DNA of 64,000 nucleotides from Methylobacillus methanolivorans (GTDB taxonomy: Bacteria; Pseudomonadota; Gammaproteobacteria; Burkholderiales; Methylophilaceae), in the NCBI RefSeq assembly GCF_044751345.1, contig NZ_JBIWXY010000001.1, forward strand, positions 1,054,001 to 1,118,000. Direction: 5' to 3'. Shown piece by piece: positions 1-7,818 of the stretch. A program made the translations under genes and the position numbers. The notes beneath the pieces are model-generated. The model had not been told where the DNA came from, ran no database searches, and saw only the letters and a program-made list of their open reading frames with translations. Each line of letters opens with the position of its first letter. The stretch's first letter is position 1.

Positions 1-159
1 GAACTGGATTGTATTATCGAAGGTGTTGAAACCACCGAGGAAATGGCCGTTATCAAAGAAATTGGCGGCTCCATGGTGCAAGGCTATCTATATTCCAAGC
101 CCATGCCAGCATCAGGTACTGAACAATGGCTGCACAAAAACGCCATGGTGACGGCATAA
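1..159 (+). CDS. EAL-domain protein, C-terminal end (partial)
   Basis: Reading frame 1 is open from the window edge to a TAA at 157-159 and gives 53 residues. They contain the typical end of an EAL (cyclic-di-GMP phosphodiesterase) domain: EGVET near residue 8, then a Gly-rich turn and QGYLYSKPMP near residues 28-37. These are the helix and loop that close the TIM barrel. The catalytic EAL motif itself lies outside the window, so activity and N-terminal sensor domains cannot be judged. It is separated from the convergent tRNA cluster by a bidirectional terminator. Confidence 0.85.
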   Translation, partial: ELDCIIEGVETTEEMAVIKEIGGSMVQGYLYSKPMPASGTEQWLHKNAMVTA

Positions 160-263
160 GACTGCGGAGTGATTTGATATATTGCTACCGAACTCATGTA
201 CCACAAGACGCTCAAGCAAAATGATTGGGATAGGAAAAGGTATAGATAGATATCTAGAGATGA

Positions 264-293
264 AAAAAGGGAAAGCATGAGCTTTCCCTTTTT
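264..293. terminator. Bidirectional intrinsic terminator
   Basis: Perfect inverted repeat with arms AAAAGGGAAAGC (265-276) and GCTTTCCCTTTT (281-292), loop ATGA, with T-runs on both strands. It can end the EAL gene on the plus strand and the tRNA cluster on the minus strand. Confidence 0.8.
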
Positions 294-297
294 AATT

Positions 298-373
298 TGG
301 AGCGGGAAACGAGTCTCGAACTCGCGACCTCAACCTTGGCAAGGTTGCGCTCTACCAACTGAGCTATTCCCGC
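298..373 (-). tRNA. tRNA-Gly (GCC), copy 2
   Basis: The minus strand folds as a standard cloverleaf: acceptor GCGGGAA pairs with TTCCCGC, the D-arm contains AGCTCAGTTGGTAGAGC, the anticodon loop TTGCCAA gives GCC, and the T-arm has GTTCGAGAC. The CCA end is encoded (298-300). The 76-nt sequence is identical to the copy at 551-626. It is the last gene of a Gly-Cys-Gly cluster. Confidence 0.97.
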
Positions 374-399
374 ATTGCTTGACAGCAAAATCATTTACC

Positions 400-473
400 T
401 GGAGGCGCGAGCCGGAGTCGAACCGGCCTAAACGGCTTTGCAGGCCGCGGCATAACCGCTTTGCTATCGCGCC
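400..473 (-). tRNA. tRNA-Cys (GCA)
   Basis: On the minus strand the acceptor GGCGCGA pairs with TCGCGCC, the anticodon stem-loop reads CGGCCTGCAAAGCCG with anticodon GCA, and the T-loop is GTTCGACTC. CCA is encoded at 400-402. The 74-nt length is usual for bacterial tRNA-Cys. It lies between the two tRNA-Gly copies. Confidence 0.96.
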
Positions 474-509
474 ATAAACAGTATCAGACTAGCCTTTCGG
501 ACATCTGAT

Positions 510-539
510 AAAAAAGGAAAGTGCTTGCTGCCACTTTCC
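510..539 (-). terminator. Terminator between tRNA-Gly and tRNA-Cys
   Basis: Arms GGAAAGTG (516-523) and CACTTTCC (532-539) enclose an 8-nt loop. On the minus strand the hairpin is followed directly by six T (510-515). It would reduce read-through from the first tRNA-Gly into tRNA-Cys, or act as a processing point. Confidence 0.6.
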
Positions 540-550
540 CCTTTAAATCC

Positions 551-626
551 TGGAGCGGGAAACGAGTCTCGAACTCGCGACCTCAACCTTGGCAAGGTTG
601 CGCTCTACCAACTGAGCTATTCCCGC
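551..626 (-). tRNA. tRNA-Gly (GCC), copy 1
   Basis: Same 76-nt sequence as the copy at 298-373, with acceptor GCGGGAA, anticodon GCC and encoded CCA at 551-553. It is the first gene behind the promoter at 643-670. Confidence 0.97.
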
Positions 627-642
627 ATCGAAAGAAGGCGCT

Positions 643-670
643 ATTCTAAGGATTTTCAGCACTGTGTCAA
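643..670 (-). promoter_or_regulatory. Sigma-70 promoter of the tRNA cluster
   Basis: The minus strand carries TTGACA (665-670, perfect), a 16-nt spacer and TAGAAT (643-648). A GC-rich discriminator (GCGCC) follows the -10 box, as is usual for stable-RNA promoters under stringent control. The predicted start is about 10 nt before the mature 5' end of tRNA-Gly. Confidence 0.8.
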
Positions 671-686
671 GCGTATTTCAGGCTGA

Positions 687-1253
687 TTATCCAGCCTTCA
701 TGCGTGGCCAGGCAGCCTTCAAATAGTAAGCCATTGACACCAATGTCAAAATCGCCGCGATATAAATTAACACTTCGCCGTAAAAACTAATATCCAGCGG
801 CCCTAATGGATCGTAATACAACAGAAAAAGGATAGCTGCCATCTGCACTGCTGTCTTGATCTTGCCTATAAATGCCACTGCCACACTGCTACGCTCGCCC
901 ATGCCTGCCATCCACTCACGTAAGGCACTGATCGCGATTTCACGTCCAATAATGATCAAGGCAACGACTGCACCAACACGATCAAGCTCAATCAGTAACA
1001 CCAAGGCAGCGGCCACCATCAATTTGTCGGCCACAGGGTCGAGGAAGGCCCCAAATGCAGAAGTCTGGTTAAGTACGCGCGCAAGATAGCCGTCAAACCA
1101 ATCAGTAATTGCCGCAAAGGCAAAGATGAAAGTAGCCAGCACGTTCTTGTCATGCATAGGCAAGGTAGTTTCCGGGAAATAGAATATCCCGACAAAAAGC
1201 GGTATACATAAAATACGCATTACTGTCAGGCTATTGGGGACATTCCAGAACAT
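687..1253 (-). CDS. pgsA: CDP-diacylglycerol--glycerol-3-phosphate 3-phosphatidyltransferase
   Basis: The 188-residue inner-membrane enzyme makes phosphatidylglycerophosphate from CDP-diacylglycerol and glycerol-3-phosphate, the committed step to phosphatidylglycerol and cardiolipin. The CDP-alcohol phosphotransferase signature is intact at residues 49-71: DWFDGYLAR, then GAFLDPVADK, supplying the metal-binding Asp residues. Several hydrophobic segments span the rest, and length matches the family. The ATG overlaps the uvrC stop by one base (TGATG), so the two are probably translationally coupled; uvrC-pgsA is a widespread proteobacterial pair. The gene ends just before the tRNA promoter. Confidence 0.96.
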   Translation of the reverse strand: MFWNVPNSLTVMRILCIPLFVGIFYFPETTLPMHDKNVLATFIFAFAAITDWFDGYLARVLNQTSAFGAFLDPVADKLMVAAALVLLIELDRVGAVVALIIIGREIAISALREWMAGMGERSSVAVAFIGKIKTAVQMAAILFLLYYDPLGPLDISFYGEVLIYIAAILTLVSMAYYLKAAWPRMKAG

Positions 1254-3052
1254 CAGTGCAACTCCTCATAAATTTTCTGCGCCAGTGCATGACTGATACC
1301 ATCCACCTGCGCAATTTCATCCACGCTGGCATTCTTCACGCCATCCAGGCCACCAAACCTGGTCAACAGGCTTTTGCGGCGCTTGGCGCCTATGCCGCTG
1401 ATATCTTCCAGGCTGGAATGCATGCGTGCCTTGCCTCGCTTGGCACGGTGTCCAGTAATGGCAAAGCGGTGCGCCTCATCGCGAATCTGCTGCAATAAGT
1501 GCAAGCCTGGGTGGTCTTTTTTCAGGCCTACCGGCTCTTCACGCTCGGGGAAGAACATCTGTTCCAACCCCGGTTTGCGCTCTTCGCCCTTGGCAATCCC
1601 GACCAACTGGATGTCCAGCAGCCCGACCTCGTTCATCACTTCAACCGCCACGCCCAACTGCCCCTTGCCACCATCAATAAACACTAGGTCAGGGCGTTTA
1701 CCCTCACCCACAGCAACTTTGCGGTAGCGCCGGGTCAGGGCGTCGCGCATCGCTGCATAATCATCGCCGGGCGTGATACCGGTGATATTGTAACGGCGAT
1801 ACTCGGAATTCTGCATATTGCCCTTGTCGAAGACCACACAGGAAGCCACCGTGGCCTCCCCCATGGTATGACTGATATCGAAGCATTCAATGCGCTCTGT
1901 GCCTTCCGGCAAATCCAGTGCCTCACGCAATGCGATCAGCCTGGCCTGCTGATTGGCCTGTTGGGCGACACGCTGACTGAGGGCCAACTCTGCATTGGTT
2001 TGTGCCATCTTGAGCCATACGCGTTTATCGCCAATGGGATTGGTATTGATCTTGACCTTGCGCCCGACATGCTCACTGAACACTTCTTCCATCGCCGCGG
2101 TTTCCAGGGCTGCGCCCACGATCAATAACGGCGGTATTGCGCCTGCCATGTAATGCTGCTCAAGAAACGCTTCCATGGTGGTTTCCAGATCAGCGCCATC
2201 CGCATTCTTGGGAAAGAAGCTCTTATCACCCAAATGATGGCCGCCGCGGATCATGACCAAGTTCACGCACCATTGGCCTTGTAGTTCAGCACAGGCGATC
2301 ACATCCGCATCACTGACATTGAAATCACTGACGAACTGCTTGGCCTGTACCTGACGCAAGCTCTGGATGCGATCACGGTAGACAGCGGCAAGCTCGTATT
2401 CCATTTGCTCGGCAGCCTCGTTCATCTTATCGCCAAGCTCGTCCATCACCTGCTGTTCCTTGCCTTGCAGGAACAGGCTTGCGTGCATCACGTCACGGCG
2501 GTAATCATCTTCCGTAATGAAACCGACGCAAGGCGCGGTGCAGCGCTCAATCTGGTGCAACAGGCATGGTCTGGAACGGTTGGCGAACACGGTGTTCTCG
2601 CAAGTACGCAAGCGAAACACCTTCTGCAAAAGCTGAATGCTCTCACGCACCGCCACGGCATTAGGGAACGGGCCAAAATAGCTATTGCCCTTACGTTGTG
2701 CGCCACGGTGGAAAGCCAGGCGCGGAAAGGCATCCCCGGTCAGGGCGATATAGGGGTAGGACTTGTCATCGCGGAACAGCACGTTGTAGCGCGGCATGAA
2801 GCCCTTGATGAGATTATTTTCAAGGAGCAGCGCTTCAGCCTCGGAGCGCGTCACCGTGGTTTCAATGCGCGCAATATTGGACACCATCAAGCGTGTGCGC
2901 GCAGAGGGCAGGTTTTTCTGGAAATAAGAGGAAACTCGCTTCTTGAGGTCACGCGCCTTGCCCACGTAGATCACTTCATCCTGGGCATTGATCATGCGAT
3001 ACACGCCAGGCAGGTTGGGCAGGTTTTTTAGTACCGGTTTGGGGTCAAACAT
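1253..3052 (-). CDS. uvrC: Excinuclease ABC subunit C
   Basis: The 599-residue nucleotide-excision-repair nuclease makes the dual incision on DNA marked by UvrAB. Visible parts are an N-terminal GIY-YIG nuclease (LPGVYRM followed by EVIYVGKARDLKKR), a Cys-containing segment CLLHQIERCTAPC near residue 165, a UvrB-binding UVR motif, the RNase H-like C-terminal nuclease (ECFDISHTMG and later VFIDGGKGQL) and terminal helix-hairpin-helix repeats. I chose the ATG at 3052; a TTG two codons upstream is also open. No clear Shine-Dalgarno is visible. It overlaps pgsA by one base. Confidence 0.96.
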   Translation of the reverse strand: MFDPKPVLKNLPNLPGVYRMINAQDEVIYVGKARDLKKRVSSYFQKNLPSARTRLMVSNIARIETTVTRSEAEALLLENNLIKGFMPRYNVLFRDDKSYPYIALTGDAFPRLAFHRGAQRKGNSYFGPFPNAVAVRESIQLLQKVFRLRTCENTVFANRSRPCLLHQIERCTAPCVGFITEDDYRRDVMHASLFLQGKEQQVMDELGDKMNEAAEQMEYELAAVYRDRIQSLRQVQAKQFVSDFNVSDADVIACAELQGQWCVNLVMIRGGHHLGDKSFFPKNADGADLETTMEAFLEQHYMAGAIPPLLIVGAALETAAMEEVFSEHVGRKVKINTNPIGDKRVWLKMAQTNAELALSQRVAQQANQQARLIALREALDLPEGTERIECFDISHTMGEATVASCVVFDKGNMQNSEYRRYNITGITPGDDYAAMRDALTRRYRKVAVGEGKRPDLVFIDGGKGQLGVAVEVMNEVGLLDIQLVGIAKGEERKPGLEQMFFPEREEPVGLKKDHPGLHLLQQIRDEAHRFAITGHRAKRGKARMHSSLEDISGIGAKRRKSLLTRFGGLDGVKNASVDEIAQVDGISHALAQKIYEELH

Positions 3053-3108
3053 AAGCAATCGTAGCTATCAGGCGGCTGGCAGCCACGCAGCAAAGCAAGG
3101 TCATTGAG

Positions 3109-3294
3109 TTAATCACTGTCCAGCAAATCGCCAGCTACAGCCCAGTTTTCACCAGCCACTTCGGTGAACGTAATATAGGTGTAAGACTTGGGCTTCTTGG
3201 CAATACGCTCCAAGGTATCGGTGATTTCTTCAGCGATCTTGGCTTTTTGCTCGCGGGTCAATGTACCCGCCACTTTAATATCAACATAGGGCAT
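3109..3294 (-). CDS. 4-oxalocrotonate tautomerase family protein
   Basis: This 61-residue protein has the tautomerase-superfamily size and start: Met followed by Pro (the catalytic base once Met is removed), then YVDIKV and a conserved helix with LTREQKAKIAEEIT. Family members are hexamers of such short chains catalysing keto-enol tautomerisation or related proton transfers. The substrate cannot be deduced and no aromatic-degradation genes are nearby. A GGAG Shine-Dalgarno precedes the ATG. It sits between the CDF exporter and uvrC on the same strand. Confidence 0.85.
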   Translation of the reverse strand: MPYVDIKVAGTLTREQKAKIAEEITDTLERIAKKPKSYTYITFTEVAGENWAVAGDLLDSD

Positions 3295-3326
3295 TTGCTC
3301 GTTCTCCTGCTTGGGTAGTCGGGATG

Positions 3327-4328
3327 TCAGTGCGCCTGATGGCCATGTGCGTGGGTGTGCTCATGATCGTGGTCATCATGATGCCCATCGCACTCATGGC
3401 TGTGGTCATGCACATGCTCGTTATTGCTTGTCAGCCAGCAGTTGGCATCGCTATGCGCCGTGCCGATCTCTGGCTGCAAGGTCACATGTTCAATATTGAA
3501 GCGTTCGTGCAGCATATGGCTGAGGTTATTCAATACCTCATGCCAATCATGCATATTTTCCAACACCACATGCGCAGACAGCGCGGTTTTTTCAGACGAT
3601 AGCGACCAGATATGTAGATGATGTACGCCACGCACCTTGTCACTCACGGTCATGGCATGCTCAACCGCCTGGGCATCCAGATGCAAGGGCACACCTTCCA
3701 TCAGCACGTGCAGCACTTCGCCCAACAGGCGCAATGTAGACACCAGGATCAATACAGAAATGAAGATGGACAAGATAGGATCGATCGGCATCCAGCCAGT
3801 GAAGTAAATCACGGCCCCGGCAACAATCGCCACCACCGAACCGAGCAGATCGCCCAACACATGCAGCAAGGCAGCACGACTATTGAGGCTGCTATGCCCA
3901 CTGTGCAGTATCCAGGCCACCAGAATGTTCACCAGCATGCCGATAAACGCGATCAGCATGACTTCAGCGCCCTGTACTGGCTGTGGGTCGGCAATACGCT
4001 GCACGGCCTCATAGACAATACCCACAATCACCGCCAGCATCAGCAACGCATTGACCAAGGCGACGATGACCTCGGCACGTACCAAGCCAAAATTATGCTT
4101 GCGCGTTGCTGGCTTGCGCGCAATCCAGCTACCTAGCCAGGCCAACCCCAGGGCAAAGGCATCTGACACCATATGGCCCGCATCACTGAGCAATGCCAGT
4201 GAACCTGTCCACCAGCCGCCAATGGCCTCAACGACTGCAAACCCGGCAATCAGCAGCAATGGTAATAACAAGGAGGGCTGACCGCCTCCGTGCGAGTGTG
4301 AATGTCCGTGATGATGATGAGCGCCCAT
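3327..4328 (-). CDS. Cation diffusion facilitator, probable zinc exporter
   Basis: The 333-residue inner-membrane antiporter probably exports Zn(II) and similar divalent metals for protons. It has a His-rich N-terminus (HHHHGHSHSHGGG), six hydrophobic segments with the paired HxxxD zinc sites typical of the CzcD/ZitB branch (LLSDAGHMVSDA near residue 47; LLHVLGDLLGS near 155), a cytoplasmic C-terminal domain and a second His/Asp-rich tail (HDHSHECDGHHDDHDHEHTH). Histidine tails are common in zinc-type CDFs. No metalloregulator is adjacent. Confidence 0.92.
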   Translation of the reverse strand: MGAHHHHGHSHSHGGGQPSLLLPLLLIAGFAVVEAIGGWWTGSLALLSDAGHMVSDAFALGLAWLGSWIARKPATRKHNFGLVRAEVIVALVNALLMLAVIVGIVYEAVQRIADPQPVQGAEVMLIAFIGMLVNILVAWILHSGHSSLNSRAALLHVLGDLLGSVVAIVAGAVIYFTGWMPIDPILSIFISVLILVSTLRLLGEVLHVLMEGVPLHLDAQAVEHAMTVSDKVRGVHHLHIWSLSSEKTALSAHVVLENMHDWHEVLNNLSHMLHERFNIEHVTLQPEIGTAHSDANCWLTSNNEHVHDHSHECDGHHDDHDHEHTHAHGHQAH

Positions 4329-4486
4329 AAGGATGTAATGCTAGCAGGCATGGCTGCAATTAAAAAGCTGCGGCTATAAATATCTGCCTCTCAGGCTAGA
4401 GATAGCAGCGGTTCGGGAAGTGCATGAATAAACACAATATCCACCCCGTCCTTTATAATGTCGCCACTTTTCTTTAGTCCCTGCCC

Positions 4487-5332
4487 ATGCTCAGTTATCG
4501 CCACGCTTTCCATGCCGGCAATCATGCCGATGTCCTCAAGCACTTTGTCCTGCATCAGGTACTTGCATATGCAAACCAGAAGGATAAACCCTACTGGTAT
4601 ATCGACACGCATGCCGGTGCAGGAATGTATGCGCTTGATCATGGCTATGCCACGCAAAATGCAGAGTTCGAGCAAGGCATTGCACAATTATGGCAAGCTG
4701 ATGATCTCCCTGCCCCACTGCAATCCTTCGTTGACCTGCTCAAGCAGATCAACCCCGGTGCCACGCTCAAGCGCTACCCCGGCTCGCCCGCGGTCGCGCT
4801 TGAGCTATTGCGCAGCAGTGATCGCGCACGCCTGTTTGAACTGCACCCCACGGATGCCAAGCTGCTCAGGCAACACTTCAAGCCTGCAGGCCGCCAGGTG
4901 CTGATCGAGCAAGAGGATGGATTCGCCGGGCTAAAAGCCGTATTGCCACCACCACCTCGTCGCGCCGTGGTGCTGATAGACCCGCCTTATGAAGAAAAAC
5001 GTGATTACCAGCGCGTCATCGAGGCATTGAAAGATAGCCTGCAGCGCTTTGCCACAGGTACCTATCTACTCTGGTACCCACTATTGCAACGCCCGGAAGT
5101 GGAATTGCTCGCCGACAGATTAACTAAGCTTGGCGCGCCAAGCTGGCTGCATGCCACGCTCAGCATCCATGCGCCTTCACCTGATGGATTTGGCATGCAT
5201 GGTAGCGGCATGTTCGTGATCAACCCACCCTGGACATTGCCAGCGATCCTGCAAGAAACCCTGCCTTATATGGTGGAGAAGCTAGCAGTAGATGATGGCG
5301 CTGAATATACGCTGGATCATCACATCCCCTAA
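4487..5332 (+). CDS. rlmJ: 23S rRNA (adenine(2030)-N6)-methyltransferase
   Basis: The 281-residue SAM-dependent enzyme methylates A2030 of 23S rRNA. The family N-terminus MLSYRHAFHAGNHADVLKH is complete, followed by the SAM-binding DTHAGAGMY (residues 41-49) and the catalytic motif IDPPYE near residue 165 (N6-adenine type, usually DPPY). Length equals that of E. coli RlmJ (about 280). A TATAAT-like -10 lies at 4454-4459, but no convincing -35 or strong Shine-Dalgarno is visible. Confidence 0.95.
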   Translation: MLSYRHAFHAGNHADVLKHFVLHQVLAYANQKDKPYWYIDTHAGAGMYALDHGYATQNAEFEQGIAQLWQADDLPAPLQSFVDLLKQINPGATLKRYPGSPAVALELLRSSDRARLFELHPTDAKLLRQHFKPAGRQVLIEQEDGFAGLKAVLPPPPRRAVVLIDPPYEEKRDYQRVIEALKDSLQRFATGTYLLWYPLLQRPEVELLADRLTKLGAPSWLHATLSIHAPSPDGFGMHGSGMFVINPPWTLPAILQETLPYMVEKLAVDDGAEYTLDHHIP

Positions 5333-5376
5333 CGATTACCGACTTGAATACCCTCTAGCACGAAAGGAAATACCCC

Positions 5377-5916
5377 ATGTCATCCCCAGAACCAAAACGC
5401 TCCTTCAAGATGAGCCCGCTCAGCGCCGTGCTGTTTGGCAGCCGCTGGCTGCAACTGCCGCTCTACTTGGGCCTGATCGTGGCACAAATCGTCTACGTTG
5501 TCCTCTTTATGCAGGAACTGGGCCACCTCATCGAGCGCCTGCCGCAACTGCACGAAGCCGACATCATGCTCATGGTGCTAGGCCTGATCGACGTAGTGAT
5601 GATCTCCAACCTGCTGATCATGGTGATTGTCGGAGGTTACGAAACCTTTGTTTCCCGCCTAAACCTCAACGGCCACCCGGATGAACCCGATTGGCTCTCC
5701 CACGTAAACGCCAACCTGCTAAAGGTGAAGCTGGCGATGTCCATCATCGGCATCTCCTCAATTCACCTGCTCAAGACCTTTATCAACGTCGAGAACCTGG
5801 ATGACAAGACCTTGATCTGGCAAACCATCATCCATATGGCTTTTATCGCTTCTGCCGTCTCCATTGCCTGGATAGACCGCATCATGGCACATCCCGATAG
5901 CCACAAAGAGCATTAA
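5377..5916 (+). CDS. UPF0114 (YqhA) family membrane protein
   Basis: The 179-residue integral membrane protein has about four hydrophobic segments. Its N-terminal stretch GSRWLQLPLYLGLIVAQ and the later DVVMISNLLIMVIVGGYETF are typical of the YqhA/UPF0114 family, whose function is not established. An AAGGA ribosome site about 8 nt before the ATG supports the start. It follows rlmJ by 44 bp and may be co-transcribed. Confidence 0.88.
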   Translation: MSSPEPKRSFKMSPLSAVLFGSRWLQLPLYLGLIVAQIVYVVLFMQELGHLIERLPQLHEADIMLMVLGLIDVVMISNLLIMVIVGGYETFVSRLNLNGHPDEPDWLSHVNANLLKVKLAMSIIGISSIHLLKTFINVENLDDKTLIWQTIIHMAFIASAVSIAWIDRIMAHPDSHKEH

Positions 5917-5955
5917 GCCAACTTCCTCCGGGCCTGATCAAGGCCTGGAGGTTAG

Positions 5956-6738
5956 TCATGATATTGCCCTGACCACCATCATGACTGCTACAGTCGCCGC
6001 GACAACGGCAAAACCTCTTTTCAACGATCTTGCCGTCAAGCATTGCGTCCATCGGCGACCTGCCAGCATTCCCAGCATGGCCCCAGCGACAAAAGGCAAG
6101 GCCAGCCAAACATCAAAACTGCCCCACAGCAATGCACTGCCCAGGCTGGATAATGACACCAGCGCAATCACCGCCAGTGAAGTGGGAATCACCGAATGCA
6201 TATCCAAATTGGAAAGCCTGCCCAGCGCTGGCACAATGACAAAGCCACCGCCCACCCCTACCAGGCCAGAGAGAAATCCAGCCAACCCACCTGCTCCCAT
6301 TAACGAGAGCGAACATCGACTGGTCCAGCGCAACTTGCCAGTAGCAGGGTCAAGCAGGCAAGCCTGACGCTCCACCCTAGCCAGCCGATTTTTCTGGACA
6401 AGATTTTCTGCAGCAACCACCAGCAACAGAAGTGCAAACACGCACATCAGCAGGCGGTTATCCAGTTGATGCGCCACCCATAACCCCAAGGGTGCCATGA
6501 CAACCCCTATGCCTGCCATCACACACGCTGCACGATAGCGCAACACGCCTTGCCTCAATCCAGCCAAGGCGCCAATACTGGCTGCAACCGCCACGGCAGT
6601 GAGGGCAAGTGGCGCAGCCGTCGTCACGGGGATTCCGGTAAAAAACACCAGCAATGGCACCGCAAGTATCCCGCCACCTGCGCCGGTCAAACCCATCAGG
6701 AGCCCAACCGTAATGCCCAACAGACACAAGGTCAACAT
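5956..6738 (-). CDS. TauE/SafE family sulfite/sulfur-compound exporter
   Basis: The 260-residue polytopic protein has the two Gly-rich repeats of the TauE/SafE (DUF81) family: GLLMGLTGAGGGILAVPLL near residue 13 and GFLSGLVGVGGGFVIVPAL near residue 150. About eight membrane helices are expected. Family members export sulfite, sulfoacetate or similar anions. As last gene of the sulfide/persulfide operon it is well placed to remove sulfite, the product of persulfide dioxygenase; that role is inferred from context. Confidence 0.9.
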   Translation of the reverse strand: MLTLCLLGITVGLLMGLTGAGGGILAVPLLVFFTGIPVTTAAPLALTAVAVAASIGALAGLRQGVLRYRAACVMAGIGVVMAPLGLWVAHQLDNRLLMCVFALLLLVVAAENLVQKNRLARVERQACLLDPATGKLRWTSRCSLSLMGAGGLAGFLSGLVGVGGGFVIVPALGRLSNLDMHSVIPTSLAVIALVSLSSLGSALLWGSFDVWLALPFVAGAMLGMLAGRRWTQCLTARSLKRGFAVVAATVAVMMVVRAIS

Positions 6739-6741
6739 GGC

Positions 6742-7158
6742 TTACTCCCGCATGCCTGACAACATCCGGTGCAGCCACATCCCCACCACCATGGCGACCG
6801 AGAAAATCACAGGACTCATCCACCCGGTCAACACACTGGCCAATGCCGGGCCAGGGCAATAGCCCACCAAGCCCCAGCCCACGCCAAATATGACGGCACC
6901 CATGACCAAGCGAACATCAATCAGCCGCTTAGTCGGGATCTGCACCTCTTGCCCCAAGCAAGTATGGCGACGCCTCTTCATCATGCGATAAGCCAGAGCC
7001 ATCACGGGGATAGCGCCCAGCATGACAAACGCCAGGGATGGGTCCCATTTCCCTGTCAGATCGAGAAAAGCGAGCACTTTTTGTGGATTGGTCATCCCAG
7101 AGACAATCAACCCAGCTCCAAACAAGAGGCCAGCCAGCAATGCCGTGATCAAATACAT
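6742..7158 (-). CDS. YeeE/YedE-type sulfur transport half-protein (DUF6691-like)
   Basis: The 138-residue membrane protein starts MYLITALLAGLLFGAGLIVSGM and has the family segment GWGLVGYCPGPAL with a conserved Cys. Two adjacent genes of about 140 residues each replace one full-length YeeE (thiosulfate-uptake family), an arrangement common next to sqr and pdo genes in proteobacteria. It begins 10 bp after the upstream half and ends 3 bp before tauE, so it is surely co-transcribed. The substrate is probably thiosulfate or another reduced sulfur species (inference). Confidence 0.88.
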   Translation of the reverse strand: MYLITALLAGLLFGAGLIVSGMTNPQKVLAFLDLTGKWDPSLAFVMLGAIPVMALAYRMMKRRRHTCLGQEVQIPTKRLIDVRLVMGAVIFGVGWGLVGYCPGPALASVLTGWMSPVIFSVAMVVGMWLHRMLSGMRE

Positions 7159-7168
7159 GCTTGCCCCC

Positions 7169-7594
7169 TCACAGCCAATGACGGAAATAAACCGTCAACA
7201 TTGCCGTTGCCATGAAGATCATGGTGGCCACGACTGAGCGTGTTGACAGCCGGGCAATGCCGCATACACCATGTCCACTGGTGCAGCCCCCGCCTAATCT
7301 GGTGCCAAACCCGACCAATAAACCAGCGATGATCAGCAAGCTCGCATCTTGCGAAACCTGCGCTTCAGGCAAGGCAAACGCCTGCGAATACATCCATGGT
7401 GAAGCCACAAGCCCAAGTAAAAAACAAACCCGCCAGGCGCTATCTGATGCGGTAGGTTTGAGCAGCCCGCCAAGAATGCCACTGATACCAGCGATACGGC
7501 CGTTAAATACTAATAGCAACGCTGCTGCCGCCCCAATCAACACGCCACCAGCCAATGCGCTTACAGGCGTGGCACTTGCCCAATCCAGCATCAC
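7169..7594 (-). CDS. YeeE/YedE family membrane protein (first half)
   Basis: The 141-residue membrane protein contains LVGFGTRLGGGCTSGHGVCGIARLS near residue 93. This is the Gly/Cys signature of YeeE/YedE sulfur-transport proteins, in which conserved Cys residues line the path for thiosulfate. It pairs with the following half-gene. The start overlaps the end of the DUF2892 gene by 4 bp (ATGA). Confidence 0.9.
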   Translation of the reverse strand: MMLDWASATPVSALAGGVLIGAAAALLLVFNGRIAGISGILGGLLKPTASDSAWRVCFLLGLVASPWMYSQAFALPEAQVSQDASLLIIAGLLVGFGTRLGGGCTSGHGVCGIARLSTRSVVATMIFMATAMLTVYFRHWL

Positions 7595-7788
7595 TTGTCA
7601 CTGCTCCTGCAAGTACATACCCCCAATAAGGAATATGCAGGGCACCAACGCAGCAAGCCGCTCAGCAAAGGCAGCACGCCAACATAAGCCCACACAGGCC
7701 CCTGAAACAATCCTGCCCAGGCAATCAACCCCAGCCCAATCAACACACGTAATGCACGATCAACCCCACCTACGTTGGCTTTCATCAT
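7591..7788 (-). CDS. DUF2892 (YgaP-type) small membrane protein
   Basis: This 65-residue protein starts MMKANVGGVDRALRVLIGLGLI and has two hydrophobic segments ending in a Cys-rich tail (WCPAYSLLGVCTC). In E. coli YgaP the same transmembrane module is fused to a rhodanese; here it stands alone beside a phosphatase-like/rhodanese-like::SQR fusion. A GAGGAG ribosome site precedes the ATG. It probably belongs to membrane sulfur trafficking, but no activity is established. Confidence 0.88.
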   Translation of the reverse strand: MMKANVGGVDRALRVLIGLGLIAWAGLFQGPVWAYVGVLPLLSGLLRWCPAYSLLGVCTCRSSDK

Positions 7789-7818
7789 CCATACTCCTCA
7801 ATCAATATCATGCTTGCT

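Noticed and set aside
2405..3031. 208-codon plus-strand frame inside uvrC
   Set aside because: Antisense shadow of uvrC; no recognisable motifs or initiation signals.
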